A DNA stretch of 64,000 bases from Embiotoca jacksoni (Eukaryota; Chordata; Actinopteri; Embiotocidae): contig JAKOON010000021.1 in assembly GCA_022577435.1 (NCBI GenBank), positions 1,280,501 to 1,344,500 on the forward strand. The letters are read 5' to 3'. Both the position numbers and the translations under genes were made by a program. The notes below the pieces were generated by a model. It was not told the origin of the DNA. It saw only the letters and a list, made by a program, of their open reading frames with translations, and made no database searches. Positions 35,872 to 49,300 of this stretch are shown one piece after another. Within the stretch, counting starts at the first letter, position 1, and the number at the start of each line of letters is the position of its first letter.

Positions 35872-37632
35872 ATTGTAGTGTAGATTGTCTTTGAAACTTT
35901 ATAAAACACACCCCTTATAACAAAACGTTTTCTTACCTGCCTTTTCAGCTCCGTATTTCTCCCTACTAATTTGTATGTGAAAGCACGTCTCGAAAGATCT
36001 TTGAAACCTGTTTGGTAGAATTAAAGGAATAATCATATAGAATATTAAAAATAATGTAGGATTTTGTACAAAATGGACACGTTTAAATACATTTAAAGGT
36101 GGAACACTTGGAATCTATTGAAAACTAATGCTGTGTTTTCAGAGTCAGGGGTTATAATGGAAACAACCTAGATACAGTTTAATCTCTAAAATTACAGTAA
36201 ACTGTGACACTGTTCACTGTTTGATTAAAGTTATCCTCCAAGTCACATCCAACTAGTTAGATTTTCCTTTAGGTCTTCCTCGGAGTCTCACTTTTTTTTT
36301 CCTGCTCCACCTTTCCCAGGTGACGTGGGCGGGGAGTTCCTGGTGGACATAGGTTCTGGTCCCACCCTGTACCAGGTGCTGAGTGGCTGCGAGGTTTTCA
36401 ACAAGGTGCTCCTGACAGACTTCCTAGAGGTCAACCGGCAGGAGCTGAGGCGCTGGCTCCAGGACGAGGGGGGATGCAGCCTGGACTGGACGCCGTACCT
36501 ACAGCATGTCTGCAAGCTGGAGGGTCGACGGTATGGGGGGAAAAAAATAATAATCAAAGTTAACAATGTTTGAAGGCGAGGAATATTGTGATCGTTTGGT
36601 TCTTATCGCCATCAAATGAAAAAAAAAAAATCTCTTTTAACAGGCATCGAATGATTTACAGCATCATGGTTTCCTGTCTTTACTTGTTTCTACACTTTTC
36701 CCTCATAATTTGTTTTTAAGAGTCATTCTCTTAAAGTGTCATAATATTTTATTCTGGACCGGTCATTGAGTGATGACACCTGCTTTTGCTGTGTCTAATG
36801 TAACACTAATCAAAGTGCCTTAATTGAAAAGGCAATGTAATGAGAAGACATTACAACGGCCATCATGCTGGCAGTGACCGTGACCTGCATGCTTCTGCTA
36901 AACTACTAGAATGTTGTCCTCAGTTTAGCCTTTTAGCATGTTGTCAATTACAAATTGTCACTAAATATAGAGGTGAGATTAAAGGCAATGTCATTAGTCG
37001 CAAACCAAAGTAGATCGGCGGACCACTAAAATGATTGCATTCAATGGTGACGCAGACTGAATGTGTGTAGCAGATTTAATCCATCCGATGCATGCTGAGA
37101 CGTTTCACTGGAAACCAATCAGTGCAGATAATATACCGTGTCGTGTACTTGCAACAGTTCTCTGTAACCTGATGAGTCGTTTGTCTCTACCAGACCCTCA
37201 GCGTGGACAGAGAAAGCTGCCAAGCTACGTCAGGTCATCACAGACATCCTCCCCATTGACGTGCACTGCTCTCAGCCACTGGCCCCCGACGACCTCCCGT
37301 CAGCCGGGGCCGACTGTCTGGTGTCCTGCTTCTGCCTGGAGAGTGTCAGCCCTGACCTGGCTGCCTTCACCAGGGCCCTGGGCCACATCCGGAAGCTCCT
37401 GCGGCCCGACGGCCACCTCCTGCTCATCGGTGCCCTGGGAGAAAGTTACTACTTCGGAGGGCCTGGGGTAAGGATCCCTGTGGTCCCGCTGAATGAGGCC
37501 CAGGTCTGTAATAGTTTGAAGGAGAGTGGCTACACCCTGATCCGGCTGGAGGTTTACACACTGCCTCATGATATGAGGGTGGGGGTTGATGATGTGAGTG
37601 GAGTGTTTTTTGTCAAGGCGAGGAAGGATTAA
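35633..37632 (+). CDS. pnmt: Phenylethanolamine N-methyltransferase
   Basis: Cytosolic S-adenosylmethionine-dependent enzyme converting noradrenaline to adrenaline. The three coding exons, 35633-35807, 36320-36530 and 37194-37632, join in phase to give 274 aa (human 282). The protein shows YQRFDPAAYLQYNYTPPR near the N-terminus and the SAM site DIGSGPTLYQVL, followed by LTDFLEVNRQELRRWL. FCLESVSPDLA and LLLIGALGESYY contain the equivalents of the human active-site residues Phe182, Glu185, Glu219 and Tyr222. GVDDVSGVFFV contains the Asp267 equivalent. Three exons match the mammalian gene. Two ATGs stand side by side; the first is used here. A poly(T) tract starts about 40 bp after the first donor. 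It lies tail-to-tail with ppp1r1b. Confidence 0.95.
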
Positions 37633-37745
37633 TAAGTGGGCGAAAAGGCAAAGAGGGCTAATTCAAAGTGTCAAAGGAAAAATGATCTCCCTGGATAAAG
37701 ATATTATAGATTTAAACTGAGTTAAATGCTTTGTTTAGCAATTAA

Positions 37746-37751
37746 AATAAA
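37746..37751 (+). other. pnmt: Poly(A) signal of pnmt
   Basis: AATAAA (in ATTAAAATAAAATG) lies about 115 bp after the stop codon, giving a short 3' UTR. Confidence 0.65.
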
Positions 37752-38057
37752 ATGTGGATTATGTATTGATGCTAATAATAACACCCACACATTTTTGTTT
37801 CTGGGAAAAGGCTGCCCTGATTTCGAACCTCAATCAAATAGTCTCTGAAGGAAAGAAATGTAAATGAAATATTTCACTTTATTTTATTGCTACAATTAAT
37901 TTTAGTTTAATAATTATTTTTTCTAAAGGTGAATGAGTACACTAGACTGCCTTTTGTTTAGCAAAGTACTTGCTCGTGTTAGAAATGTAATTACACGTTG
38001 CCTCCTGCAGTTCAAACACAGCTACTACAGCATCAAGAATGTAAAACCTGTTAGTTA

Positions 38058-38717
38058 TACACTCACCGGCCACTTCATTAGGTACACCTGTTCAACTTCT
38101 TAAAGTAAATATTTAATCAACCAATCACGAGGCAGAAATGGTCAAGATGATCTGATAATGTTCAAACCAAACATCAGAATGAGTCTCCATTTCTGATGCA
38201 AAATTCAGCTACTGGGGTCAAAATTTGACACGCACATCATGAAAGCATGGATCCATCCTGCCTAGTTGAGGCTGATGGTGGTGTAATGGTGTGTGTGTGT
38301 GTGGGGAGGGGGGGGGGGGGGGCGGGGCGCTGGAGTACCCTTTGAGCATCATGTAAACACTATTATTGCTCATCATGTTCATCTCTTAATCACCACAGTG
38401 TATCCATTTTCTAATGGCTACGCTCAGCAGAATAATGCAGCAGGTCACAAAGCTCATATCATCCCCTATTTGTTTTTTAATCATGACAATGACTTCTGAG
38501 TCACAAGATTCCAGTAGAGCACCGTTGGGATGTGGTGGCATGAAGGTGCTGCCTCCAAATCTGCAGCACCTGTGTGATGCTATTATCATCAATATGGAAG
38601 AACGCTTCCAGGCGCATGTGGAATATAAACCACAAAGGACGAAGGCACCTCTGACGGAAAAAGGTAGTCCAACCTGGTACGAGCAAGGTGCACCTAAAGA
38701 TATGGCTGGTGAGTGTA
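38058..38717 (+). mobile_element. Tc1-like DNA transposon fossil
   Basis: The left end TACACTCACCGGCCACTTCA and the reverse complement of the right end, TACACTCACCAGCCATATCT, are terminal inverted repeats that continue as TTAGGTACACCTGTTC and TTAGGTGCACCTTGCTC. A TA lies at each boundary, as expected for Tc1/mariner insertion. The interior keeps degenerate transposase segments on + (ATGAAAGCATGGATCCATCC near the left; CTATTATCATCAATATGGAA further right). At about 660 bp it is internally deleted relative to a complete element of 1.2-1.6 kb and has stop codons. It lies about 430 bp after the pnmt stop. Confidence 0.88.
38303..38327 (+). repeat. G-rich run inside the Tc1 fossil
   Basis: Following a GT run, the sequence is GGGG, A, then about 16 consecutive G, then CGGGG. 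It could form a G-quadruplex. Confidence 0.85.
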
Positions 38718-40640
38718 GATCTGCATATCATACAAAATCATGACATGACATGGTTACCTAGCAGTACATAAACAGTATATTTTCATATAGTTCTCTTCAA
38801 TCTGCTGTTAGTTATTTAAAAAGTTGCAATCAAATTTGGGGTTTTCTAATACATGTATGTGATTCTTTCAATAAAAATGTAATGCTCATTTCATCATGTC
38901 CTCTTGTTTCAATATCCAGCTGATATACTGACAGGCAGATGTCCACAATGTAAAAGAAAATTCCATAATTTCACATCTTTGCAGTGCCATGGATCCATCG
39001 GTGTGTATATGTTTATTATTTTAGGTGATCATTTTAGTTATTAGTCTAGGAATTTATGGTGTAATTAGAAGCATTGAACACTGGGTGTCGCCACTTAGCC
39101 AACTTAAAGCCATGAGCCCAAAAACATATTTTTGTATTTCAATATTGTTTGGTATTTGTGATAATCTACTCAGACCAGCTACTACTTGTACTGTTTGTAG
39201 AATAAGAGCAGATGGAAAGAAAAGAAGAATCAAAATAAGTTCTTCACCATCGTGTGTCAGTCTTATTAAACTGGTTTAAATTGCGTTTTGATGATCTTCT
39301 GACTTGATTTGCAATTTTGTGGTAAGGAACACAAAATATCTTTAAGATAATAAAAGTGCAAAAAACTGTTCAGTATCTTCATTTATTAAATGGTGGCTTT
39401 TATTTGCTGTATTCAAACTTAAACTATACAAATGACCAAATTATATATTGACTTCATGTCAGTAAAATCAAATAAAGCATTTTGACTTTCCTTTCTTAGA
39501 AAAATATGATTGTAACAATCTTTACAGGCATACAATCACAAAAACACCAGCAGCCTATTGTAATTGTTTTATTAGCAAGCAACACAAAACATTTCTGTAC
39601 AGGGTCAACCTTCACTCTCTTCATGTATATATTTTGAAAAATAAAAAGTAGGTCCTCTGTCTGTCAATCCCCACCGAACATGTGCTATCCCCAACAGATC
39701 ATGCTCGTTAATCGCCATGTTACAAAAATCCTGTTCGTAATATTAAACTGTGCTGCATTATCATGATTAGTTGGATTAGTTTGATATGATACAATCTGGT
39801 CTACTGTGAGTGAGCTGAAATAGTCTGTAATCCAGCCTCCTTTGATTTCCTTGAACTTGCATGCAATTATTTGAAAGACTGCGGATAGCAAACCTCCAAA
39901 GTTATTACTTCAAAGCCCCACAGTTCTTCAGTTAAAGTCCAATAGGGGTTCCTTGTATGTATCATATTGTTGTTTACCATTTGATATAGAGATTCATATC
40001 TGTCTAAAACACTCACTCAACTACTCGGTCAGTTTGGTACACCGCCCTAGATACAGTTAAAATTGGAAAATTAGTTACTTGTACAATATATAGAAGTTAA
40101 GATATTAGTTGCACGTGTAAAGAGGTGCTTTCTTAAATTGTGTGCTTCTTCTGCTGTCTTCTAATTGTTCTTGGGATGTGTGTTTAGCACCGAAGTCACT
40201 AAGTGATACGCCATTTACATGATGTGGATAAAGGAAATTTGAAATCAGATTTTTCAAACATGGACGTAATTAGTCTCAGAATCCTGCTGAATCTTGTTGG
40301 ACCTTCAAATAAAATGATTTGCTTATAAAAAAAAATACCACAGTTCTTAGCAGTCCTCATATTTCTCGTGAAGTGTCTTTGGCTGATTTGAAGTGAGCCT
40401 CGGCTTCCTTGGCTCACCGAGACGTGATTTCCTTCACAAGTCTCGGGTTAAACTTTTCCACATACAATGCTCATTGATATTCTGACCGTCTGTTTTCCAC
40501 ATTCAGCTCTTTAGTTGTATGCATGCACACACTCGCAGACCCAAATAACACACACTCATACGTACACCCATGCACGCACACTCACGGTCCATACATGTGC
40601 AATGCAAGTCGATTCCTCACTCTGTCTCCATCTGAGCCCG
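38718..40640. other. Intergenic, Tc1 fossil to ppp1r1b, with ppp1r1b 3' UTR
   Basis: AT-rich, with no gene. The right part must hold the 3' UTR of ppp1r1b. TTTATT at 39568-39573 (AATAAA on the minus strand) is one candidate poly(A) signal, but it is not well distinguished from others nearby. Confidence 0.45.
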
Positions 40641-42630
40641 TCATTCTCCCTTTCCTTCCTCTCTTTCTTTGGCCTCGTCTTTGTCTTCTTGGCGATAGCT
40701 GAGATCAGCACTTTCTGTTGAACTGTCCGGCAGACCACACTGATCCCTGAGTGGTTTGCTCTCTTCTTTTAAATCTGGCATGAGAGGAATTTCAACACTG
40801 TAAGTAATTTCTGTGTTTGGTACAGGTGCCACTATAAGAAAGAAAAAACAAATCATGTTTAAGACTATCCAATTGTGCCCACCTGTCGCCGAGGCCGTCT
40901 CATCCCTCTCCTCGTCATGCTGCTCCTCTTCATCAGAAGAGCTGTCCTCTTTGTCCATAGACGTCATGTCCAGGGAGGACAGGTGGGCCTGGGCCATTCT
41001 CTGGACCGCTGAAAATACAAATCAGTTTCATTAGAATAAAGGAGCAATTTTACACATAGATGGTTTTTAGTCCGCTAATGGACAAAGGACATATGAATAC
41101 AGGGATAGGTGGATGATGAAAGAGATTATTTATATATGACATCACATCTTAAGTTGATATGGCACATTTGTCAGTTGCTTCTTTAAACATCCAACAGTTC
41201 CAGCGCAGTGTTATCAGTCATTTGAAGTTTTGCTTCTGGCCATCTAATTAATGCAAGTTCAATATCTAGTAATTAATAGGTGCAGGAAAGGACACTATAA
41301 AGTTTTTAAAACAAGACGGCATCGTCTGCATGTAAACAGGTGTCGACCATTGCTATGTCTGCAATTAAAGGTCAGGACCAGCCTCCAAAAGTAAAGCAAC
41401 AGTTTGATGGGCTAAAGTAATGAAGATGAGTTGTGTGCCATAATTCCTAGCAATAAGGATGTAATAACCTACCTTTGTGCAATAAAGCAAAGAAATATAT
41501 GGATATATACATACACCTCGACATCTTTTTAAGTCAGGATTGGAGCTCTCATCCAATATTGCATTTACAACAGTAGGCTACAGGATTATATGAATGGATA
41601 AATCTAAAGGATTATATATTTAGATTTAGAAAATTTATGAAATCGTATTGCTTATGAAATTAAGAGCTGATTGTTATGCGAAAATGTCATTTATATAATA
41701 TATAAGAGGCAATCAAAAAGTGCAGAGACTGCTGCCGTTCGCAGCAGTGGGGGAAGCAACAGGTTGTAGGTGCGTATTTTAAGTTGGGTCCCTTAATGAA
41801 GATGAGCACCTGTGTTACAGAGATACGTTTGCATTTGCGATTTCAAAATGAACCTCAAACTTTCGCTGAGTGCACATCAGATTTTATGCCAAATTTTGTG
41901 TGTTGTCGCATGCAAGATATTTTCATGTTTTCATCACACTGTGAACCAGCGTGTTGTCATGTTGGAGAACCCAAGTTCAGGTCAAAGGCACCGCACTTTT
42001 TTGTTTTTCTCTCTGACTCCTAAGAACGTCAACGTTGACAGTCTTTCCCTGGAGGATGAATTCAGGGTGCACAACCCCAGAAAACCAACATAGTTGTGCT
42101 CCTGACCTGATGCACCTTTTATCGGTCTTGGACATTGACGCTCCGCCCCTCTTGAAGTGCAAGTGTCACCAAGTACTCCTCCCTCAGCTCGCTGCTTCAC
42201 TCCTTTAGGCTTCTGAAACCTTTTTAAGGGTCTCTTGCCGGTTTCCTGAGTTTGACACCAAATTTGATGTGCGCTCTCTGCTTAACTCCATGGTGACATC
42301 ACATGCCGGTCGTAACAGAGGTGCTCATATTGATCAAGCGACGTAACTTTAAATATTTACTCGTGATAGCTTCTCCCTGCTTTTTTATTCACCCTCATGT
42401 ATCGCACCCAATAAAGAAAACAATGTCGAGATTATAAGCAGCAGCCTTCGTGATTGCCATCGACTAAGATCCAATTTTCACATGACAGATAAAAAAATAT
42501 ATTGCAGACATGTTCATACCAATATATTAATTGTTTTTGTATGTGTTTAAGTTTGTGTGACTCTGGTCTCATCTGATGTGTGTGTGTGAGAGAGAGAGAG
42601 TGTGTGAGTGAAAGTGTGAGTGTGTGAGTG

Positions 42631-42702
<72 letters not shown>

Positions 42703-42807
42703 AGACTATGTGTGAGACCGTGTTGCAGCTGTGTGCCCATCCTATAATCCAGGATGATCCAGCACAGACTCACAGCTGTCTCTTCTCCTAATCTCGCATA
42801 ACACACA

Positions 42808-42850
<43 letters not shown>

Positions 42851-44675
42851 TTTTTTGGCAGATATAGGCCACATGGCAGTTGCCACGGCAGAATTAGGTC
42901 TCCCAAATTCCTTCATTTTGTGTCACTTGTTGTATAAATTAAAACGTATATGTGAAACACGCGCAACATAATTTAACACAATGCATTTACCTTTAAGTGA
43001 GGGCGGCTGGTAGGTTGACATGTGAACCAACTTGGCTTTCAACGCTCCATTTTCCCCCAGAACCCACTGCAGAGATAAAACATCCAGATTATGACTCATA
43101 GTAAACTGATTCCCACGACTGTACATATTTGTTACATCAGAGGATTTTGTCAGAATAGCCCACACTAGCTAGTAAATAGAATATTCCTTGTGTTGTTTTT
43201 TAATTGTTAGCATTACACCAGAATGGCAGCGAAAATGAGACAAAACGTTTAATACAAAAGAAACAAAACAATTGTGTTTAACCATCATCTGTATTCAAAG
43301 GAAAGAGGAAGACGCTTTGGAGCTTTCTTAACACGAGTCAATAAAAAGAGTGATACAGGAATGAAAACACCGTATCCTAAACTTTATGAGATTTGCTCAA
43401 TTATACCTGCAATTAGAACTGCAAGCAGTGATATTCGGGCCCTCGCACGCTGCACATCGGGGATCCAACGGGTCGGGGCCGCGGGCTCCCCGACGTGCAG
43501 CGTGCGAGGGACCGCATATCCCCGCTTGCAATTTTAATTTTGTTCTCGCTTCCTGTTGCCAGCAGGGGGCGCTGTGACTACGAGCGAATATTACCATACA
43601 AGTGTCTTCAGGGCGGGACTGTTATCAAAGGTGTAATGTTTGAGGAAGGTCGGAATATGTACATAAATGTTACAGCAACTTGTAGTTTCATGGCGAGATG
43701 CTCGAAATGGCCGCCAGGCCACGGGCACACCGTTTGACGAAAACTAATTATTTTTGATAACTTTTAATCTCACAGGCGTTAAGATAGGACAGACAAAATT
43801 TCAGGTCGGTACGTCAAAGTCTGTAGGAGGAGTTCGTTAAAAAATAACACGTGCGAATAGCCAAAAATGGCACCTAAATTCAAAATAGCAGACTTCCTGT
43901 TAAGTTGAGGTCATGATGCCAAGAGACTTTTTTGTACATCTCGGTGTTATACACGTGTCCAACAAATTTGGTGCATGTAGGTGAAACTAGGTGCCGGGGC
44001 TGCAGTTTAGGGGACGCTAGCGAGCCGTTTGGCCACGCCCACGTGCAAAACACATCAGATGTATCGTCACGTTTCGTGAGGTTTCAAGCATCCTTTGACC
44101 TTAAACATCAACTTCCTGTGTCACGACAAAACGTCAGACTTTGCCGCATCGCCCCGGTGACGGCCTTTGACGAAGTCAAACGAACTTCTCAACATATCAT
44201 CATCGACGTGTTTAAGCTTTTCTGATCCGAATTTAGATTCATGCGCTCAACGCTCGTACGATGCGTACAAATGTGAATTTCAAATATTTGAGAGGAGACG
44301 TTTCTACTGTCCCAGCAGGCCTCAGAGAGCTACATTTATAATGTGTACATATAAAGTTGGGCAGCAAAGTGCGATCAAGAAAACGTATCTCGCACGTCTT
44401 CCTCAAAACACACCAATTTGCCAATTTGTGGCATGTTGAGACTAGTGGATCGGTTTCTGTTCCTTCTCTAAACCTATTGCAGTTTGATGTAAAAAGTATT
44501 ATGCAAAAACCCCTCCGGGTGTACCTGATGTGAGCCACTGTCCTCGTCAGGTGATGGTGGGTCTGTCAGTCTGAAGAGTGTGGCTGGTGTTGGCCTCCGG
44601 CGTCGAATCTTAGCAAACAGGAACAGAAAAGGTGTTTGTTCGTTTGTTTGTTTGACTTTGGTTATATCAAACCAT

Positions 44676-44760
<85 letters not shown>

Positions 44761-46258
44761 TTGGGTATATTTGCATGTATCGTGTGCGTGTCATGAAAAA
44801 CTCCTACAAAAACAGGAAGAGAACAAGGTGTGACTGATTTCCAAACTGTCACAGTTGTTCAGCTATCATCAGTCTTCTATTCAGCATGTCAGGATTTGTT
44901 CGGTGACAACGATGCAATGAGAAAAATGCATATCATTACGTAACGGCAAGAGAAAGATTGTTGTCCAGATTGTTCCCGAGTAAGGATTACAACTTGTCAT
45001 GGATGGCGGCTGGATTATTTAAATGTACTTACTGCATGTTCCCATCGCTTGGTCGTAATCATTCCTGTTTTTCAGTTCTTTTGTCCAGCGTGTTTATCTA
45101 ACCATCAAATATGATGACTACTTCATCATCTTTTTGTCTTCTATGCGAGAGGCAGAGTGAGTCAAAGAAACCATCTGTTATGCAACTGATGAAATGTAAT
45201 ATCTATATCTCAAATTGGGTTTAGTCCCATATTGGAAGAGTGTTATAAAACTCAGTTTGCCAATAACAAATAAATCATTCAAATTTATTCAGGTTTTTAT
45301 TCTCAATATTTCCTTCTAACACAATTTGAGGCCACGTGACATATTTTGCTGATAGCTGTGACATTTCTTTTGTGGAAAGTAAATACATAGAAGTAGAACT
45401 GTAATTGTACTCATACAGTTTTGAAGTTCTCTGACTTTAATTATTTTCGTTTTAGGTTTATTTATACCGCCAGTTGATATCATTTCAAAGGGAAATGTCA
45501 GATTTTTCAATCCATAACTTTATGTTCATAGGTTTATGTTACTGGGATAGTTTGCAGTTTTCTTTTCAGATTAAGATTTTAAATGCAACATTTACAAGAA
45601 AAGAATGTTGTAATTAAACTGCGCCATACTAAATACAGTATAGTACTCCCACCTTGATCAACTACAACATTGTAGTGAAGAAATTTCCCCTCGGGGATTA
45701 ATAAAGTGTATAAAATCAAAAAATCAAAATCAAAATTAACGTACTCCTTATATGTAAATGCGTCAACAATAATGATTTAATAATGTAACGGTACAACACT
45801 GTCAGGCTCCAAACATTCAGAGCATTTTTACTTTTAATGCATTAATTACATTTTGTCACCAGTACTTCTATACTTTATTTTTTTGTTACATTTTAAAAGG
45901 CAGGACTTGTATTTGTACTAGATGTTTTTGTTTGATATCTTTGGTGAAATATGCAATATATTCATCACCGTTTTGTAATGTGTTATGGCAATAACATTGT
46001 TGTGAAATACTAGTGGCTGCCAAGCCAATCCCAGCTGAGAGTGTAGGCATGAAACGTGTGGGCAGCTTTCACTCCGGAGTGACTCTTAACTGCTCCTGCT
46101 TCCCTTTGTGTGCTGGATTCATACATATTCATCGCTCACACACCAGAATTAAATATGCTGCCATTGTTGGGGAACAAATTTAAATATGAATCGCAAGACA
46201 TCCAATTAGAGGTCAAAAATGTGTTAACATGAACATAAACACGTGCAGTTTCACACAA

Positions 46259-46316
<58 letters not shown>

Positions 46317-49300
46317 CTCAGGAAAAAGCATGTGAGACCAAAGGACCAAATCACACTGAGCACCTGTCTGAGAGCCTTTTCAGGCAGAGTGACCTATTGT
46401 TAGTGTTTTCTAACATTGTACTCAGAAGGTCAAGCACCCGCAATAAACTCAGTATCTTCATCAGGTCCATGTTGTGCAATGTCTGAAATGCCTTGTAAAC
46501 ACTGCTGGTACCTCGGTGTCGCTGCACTGACAGACTGATTTGATCTGTAACTGTTAGTTGGTCATAGCTTTATTTCCTTGGCTATGTTATTCTAGCTCGC
46601 TAGATTTTTTTTGGGGGGGGGGGTCATCTTTTATGTTATACATTGCTAAGTACCATTCTCGATAATCAAAATATTTGATCAGATTCTGGCACTTTCCCGC
46701 TATACTATCACTTTTTTTGTGTGTGTGATTGCATGGGCCTTCATATCGTTTCAGCTTTTTTAACTATAAGCAGTACATAGAATATATTTTAATAACATTT
46801 GAATGTCATCATGTATATATTGCATCACGTATATCTTCTTTGACTAGATATTCTGTGAAATACCCAGGCATTGCAAAACATCAGTTAGATGTTTCTGTCC
46901 AGCCTCTCTTAGCACCTCCTCTATATGCCTTGCCTGAGTGTACACCTTACAGAAGCGCTCACTTAAGGGTATGCTCCCTCCTGTTGCATAAAGGAGTAAC
47001 AACCCTTGTCTTCATATACCTGAGTGCTAAAAACAGGATCACAGAGACCATTTAATTACCCAAGACATGCCGCAAATCCAGTGTTATAATCATTGATCTG
47101 AACACCTCTGTCTTTGACTGTCTGTAGACAGTGTCTGTAAACCCCCGTCCCTACATAGGTGGATTGTTATTGCGTTTGTAATTGCTTCTCCTCTCACATG
47201 TGGTGCCCAGAGAAAATGTCTCCTGAGTGGTTCACCAAACTTTACAGTATATAGTCTTTTGGTCTACGACAGCAGTCAAAAAGCAGACACAGCTCCTCTC
47301 TTGGCCATGAATTCTTCTGGTGCACGTCTGGTTTCTTTTTCTCCAGTCTCCACCTCTCTTTTCTGTTCTTGAACTGACTATAGCGGCAGAGCTATAATGT
47401 TCTCTGATTAGCCTTACAAATTATTTGCGTCACAAATTGTTGTGTGCTATGCTGATTTACCCTGTTCAAGAGAGAGAGTTGTGGGTTACTAATTGTTGTG
47501 TTATAAAGGTATATTTTTAAGTTATTCGGGGTCCCCTCTCATGCTGCACAATGTTCTGCAGCTTTCAAAGCAGCAAAACAGTCATTTCTATTTTCCATTT
47601 GAGAACTATCTAGCCTAACTACAAATATAGCAACTACAACAACACCACAGAAGCTGCTAGAAGGGGGAGTTTAAGCAGTATGGGAACTCGGTATAGTGCT
47701 CACATGGGAAATCATGAATCATTAATCCCTCTCCACCTAACATTCAAAGTTAGTACATTATTTTGGATGCTTGTAATGCACAACGACAGCACTGGGTGGG
47801 TACAGTGACCTAAAGAGCCTTTTACCGAAATAACCTATCCACTTAACAATTAAGACCACACACTGAAAGCATAAATCCCTCATTGTGTTCATTCAATGCT
47901 TTCAATTTATTCAGTGAATAATCCTTTGGGGAGCCCGATTTGACGACTACATGCTCAAGAAAAAATAAACAAAAACCGCCGTTGACATTTGACCTTTTGT
48001 TTTCCAGTGAGTTTAGTTTCTAAAATAGTTTAGAGGGCACCAGAACATTTGAGTTTAAACCTCATTCAAACAGGCAAAATATACATACACTAAAAATAAT
48101 GCACGGGAAATATGAAACTTCTCATTGCAAGACTACATCCAACTGGAGTTACTGTGTCTTCCTCAGTGTGTTTATCCTGCTGCTGCTTTCCACTTTCAAA
48201 CAGTCACTTTCTCCAGTTTTGAAGATTGATAATCAAACCAATATTCTGCCATCGCCTCACTTTGTAAACAGTTTTAATGAGGTAGAGCGCTGTTTGCTGG
48301 GTGTGTCAAATATGACCCCAGTAGAGTTTAGAGCTCTTGGATGTGCTGTTGTAAAAATTTGTTCTTGGCATTAGCTGTCCTTGCCCTTGATTCGGGCCTC
48401 AGTCATCCACAGCTAATCTCTTTCATTTTAATCAGTCGCCTCCTTGGCTGAGGATTTTTCTTCCTTTGCTTTACTTGCTTGACTTCTGTCAGCTGTCTTT
48501 CCTTTTTTCCCCTCCGCTGTTGTCCGAAAATCTGTTTCATTCATTCTTTCACACTTCTTTCTATTTCTTTCTTTACTTGTCTCTCTCTTCACCATGTGTT
48601 ATGACGGTGTTGAGACGGGTCTACACAAGCACATGGCTGACTCCTTAATATAACCTTCACATGAGGCACAATTTAAAAAGTTCAGAAACTGTTCCTGGTG
48701 TGCACGAACAGAGTGTTGCACAGCGATGCACATGAAGCAGGGAGACGCGATCATTTTTGTGTAATAATTTGGCAAAAGGACGTCTCGTGGAGGCCAAATC
48801 CGATGAGAGGGAGCCGCGGGGAGTGACGATTGTGTTGTTGTGGGTAGGAAGCTCACTCTTTAAGCATGAGTGTTGTCCTGTTGGAGAATCGAAGTGCGAG
48901 CGCACCACAGTTCAGGTTATTTGCACCGAATATTTCCCTTGAGACAACTCCGAACGTCCCAGTAGAACTCGGTGTCGACAGTCTGACCCTGGGAGGAGAA
49001 TTCAGGGCCCCCAAGACCCGTGAATGTCAAAGGAAACCCACATGATCGCGCTCCTGACCTGATACATCTCCTTTAGTCTTAGACAGTGACGATCTGCCCC
49101 TCTTAAAATGTGACTGTCACTCAAAACACCTTCGCCCAGCTCATTGCTTCATTGCGGAAGCATTTCAAAGGTCTCCACTGAATATTCCCCAGAGTTTGAC
49201 ACAAAATTGGATGTTCGCTATCTGCTCAAGTCAGTGATGAAATTGCAAAGGCCAATGTAGCAGTGGTCACAAAAATGTGTGCAACACAAGTGCTAATGTT

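Noticed and set aside
43274..43597. Overlapping plus- and minus-strand reading frames near 43.4 kb with similar peptides
   Set aside because: The mirrored peptides arise from the DNA hairpin, not from two genes.
48099..48374. 91-codon plus-strand frame in ppp1r1b intron 1
   Set aside because: No homology, splice signals or coding bias; it stands alone in an intron.
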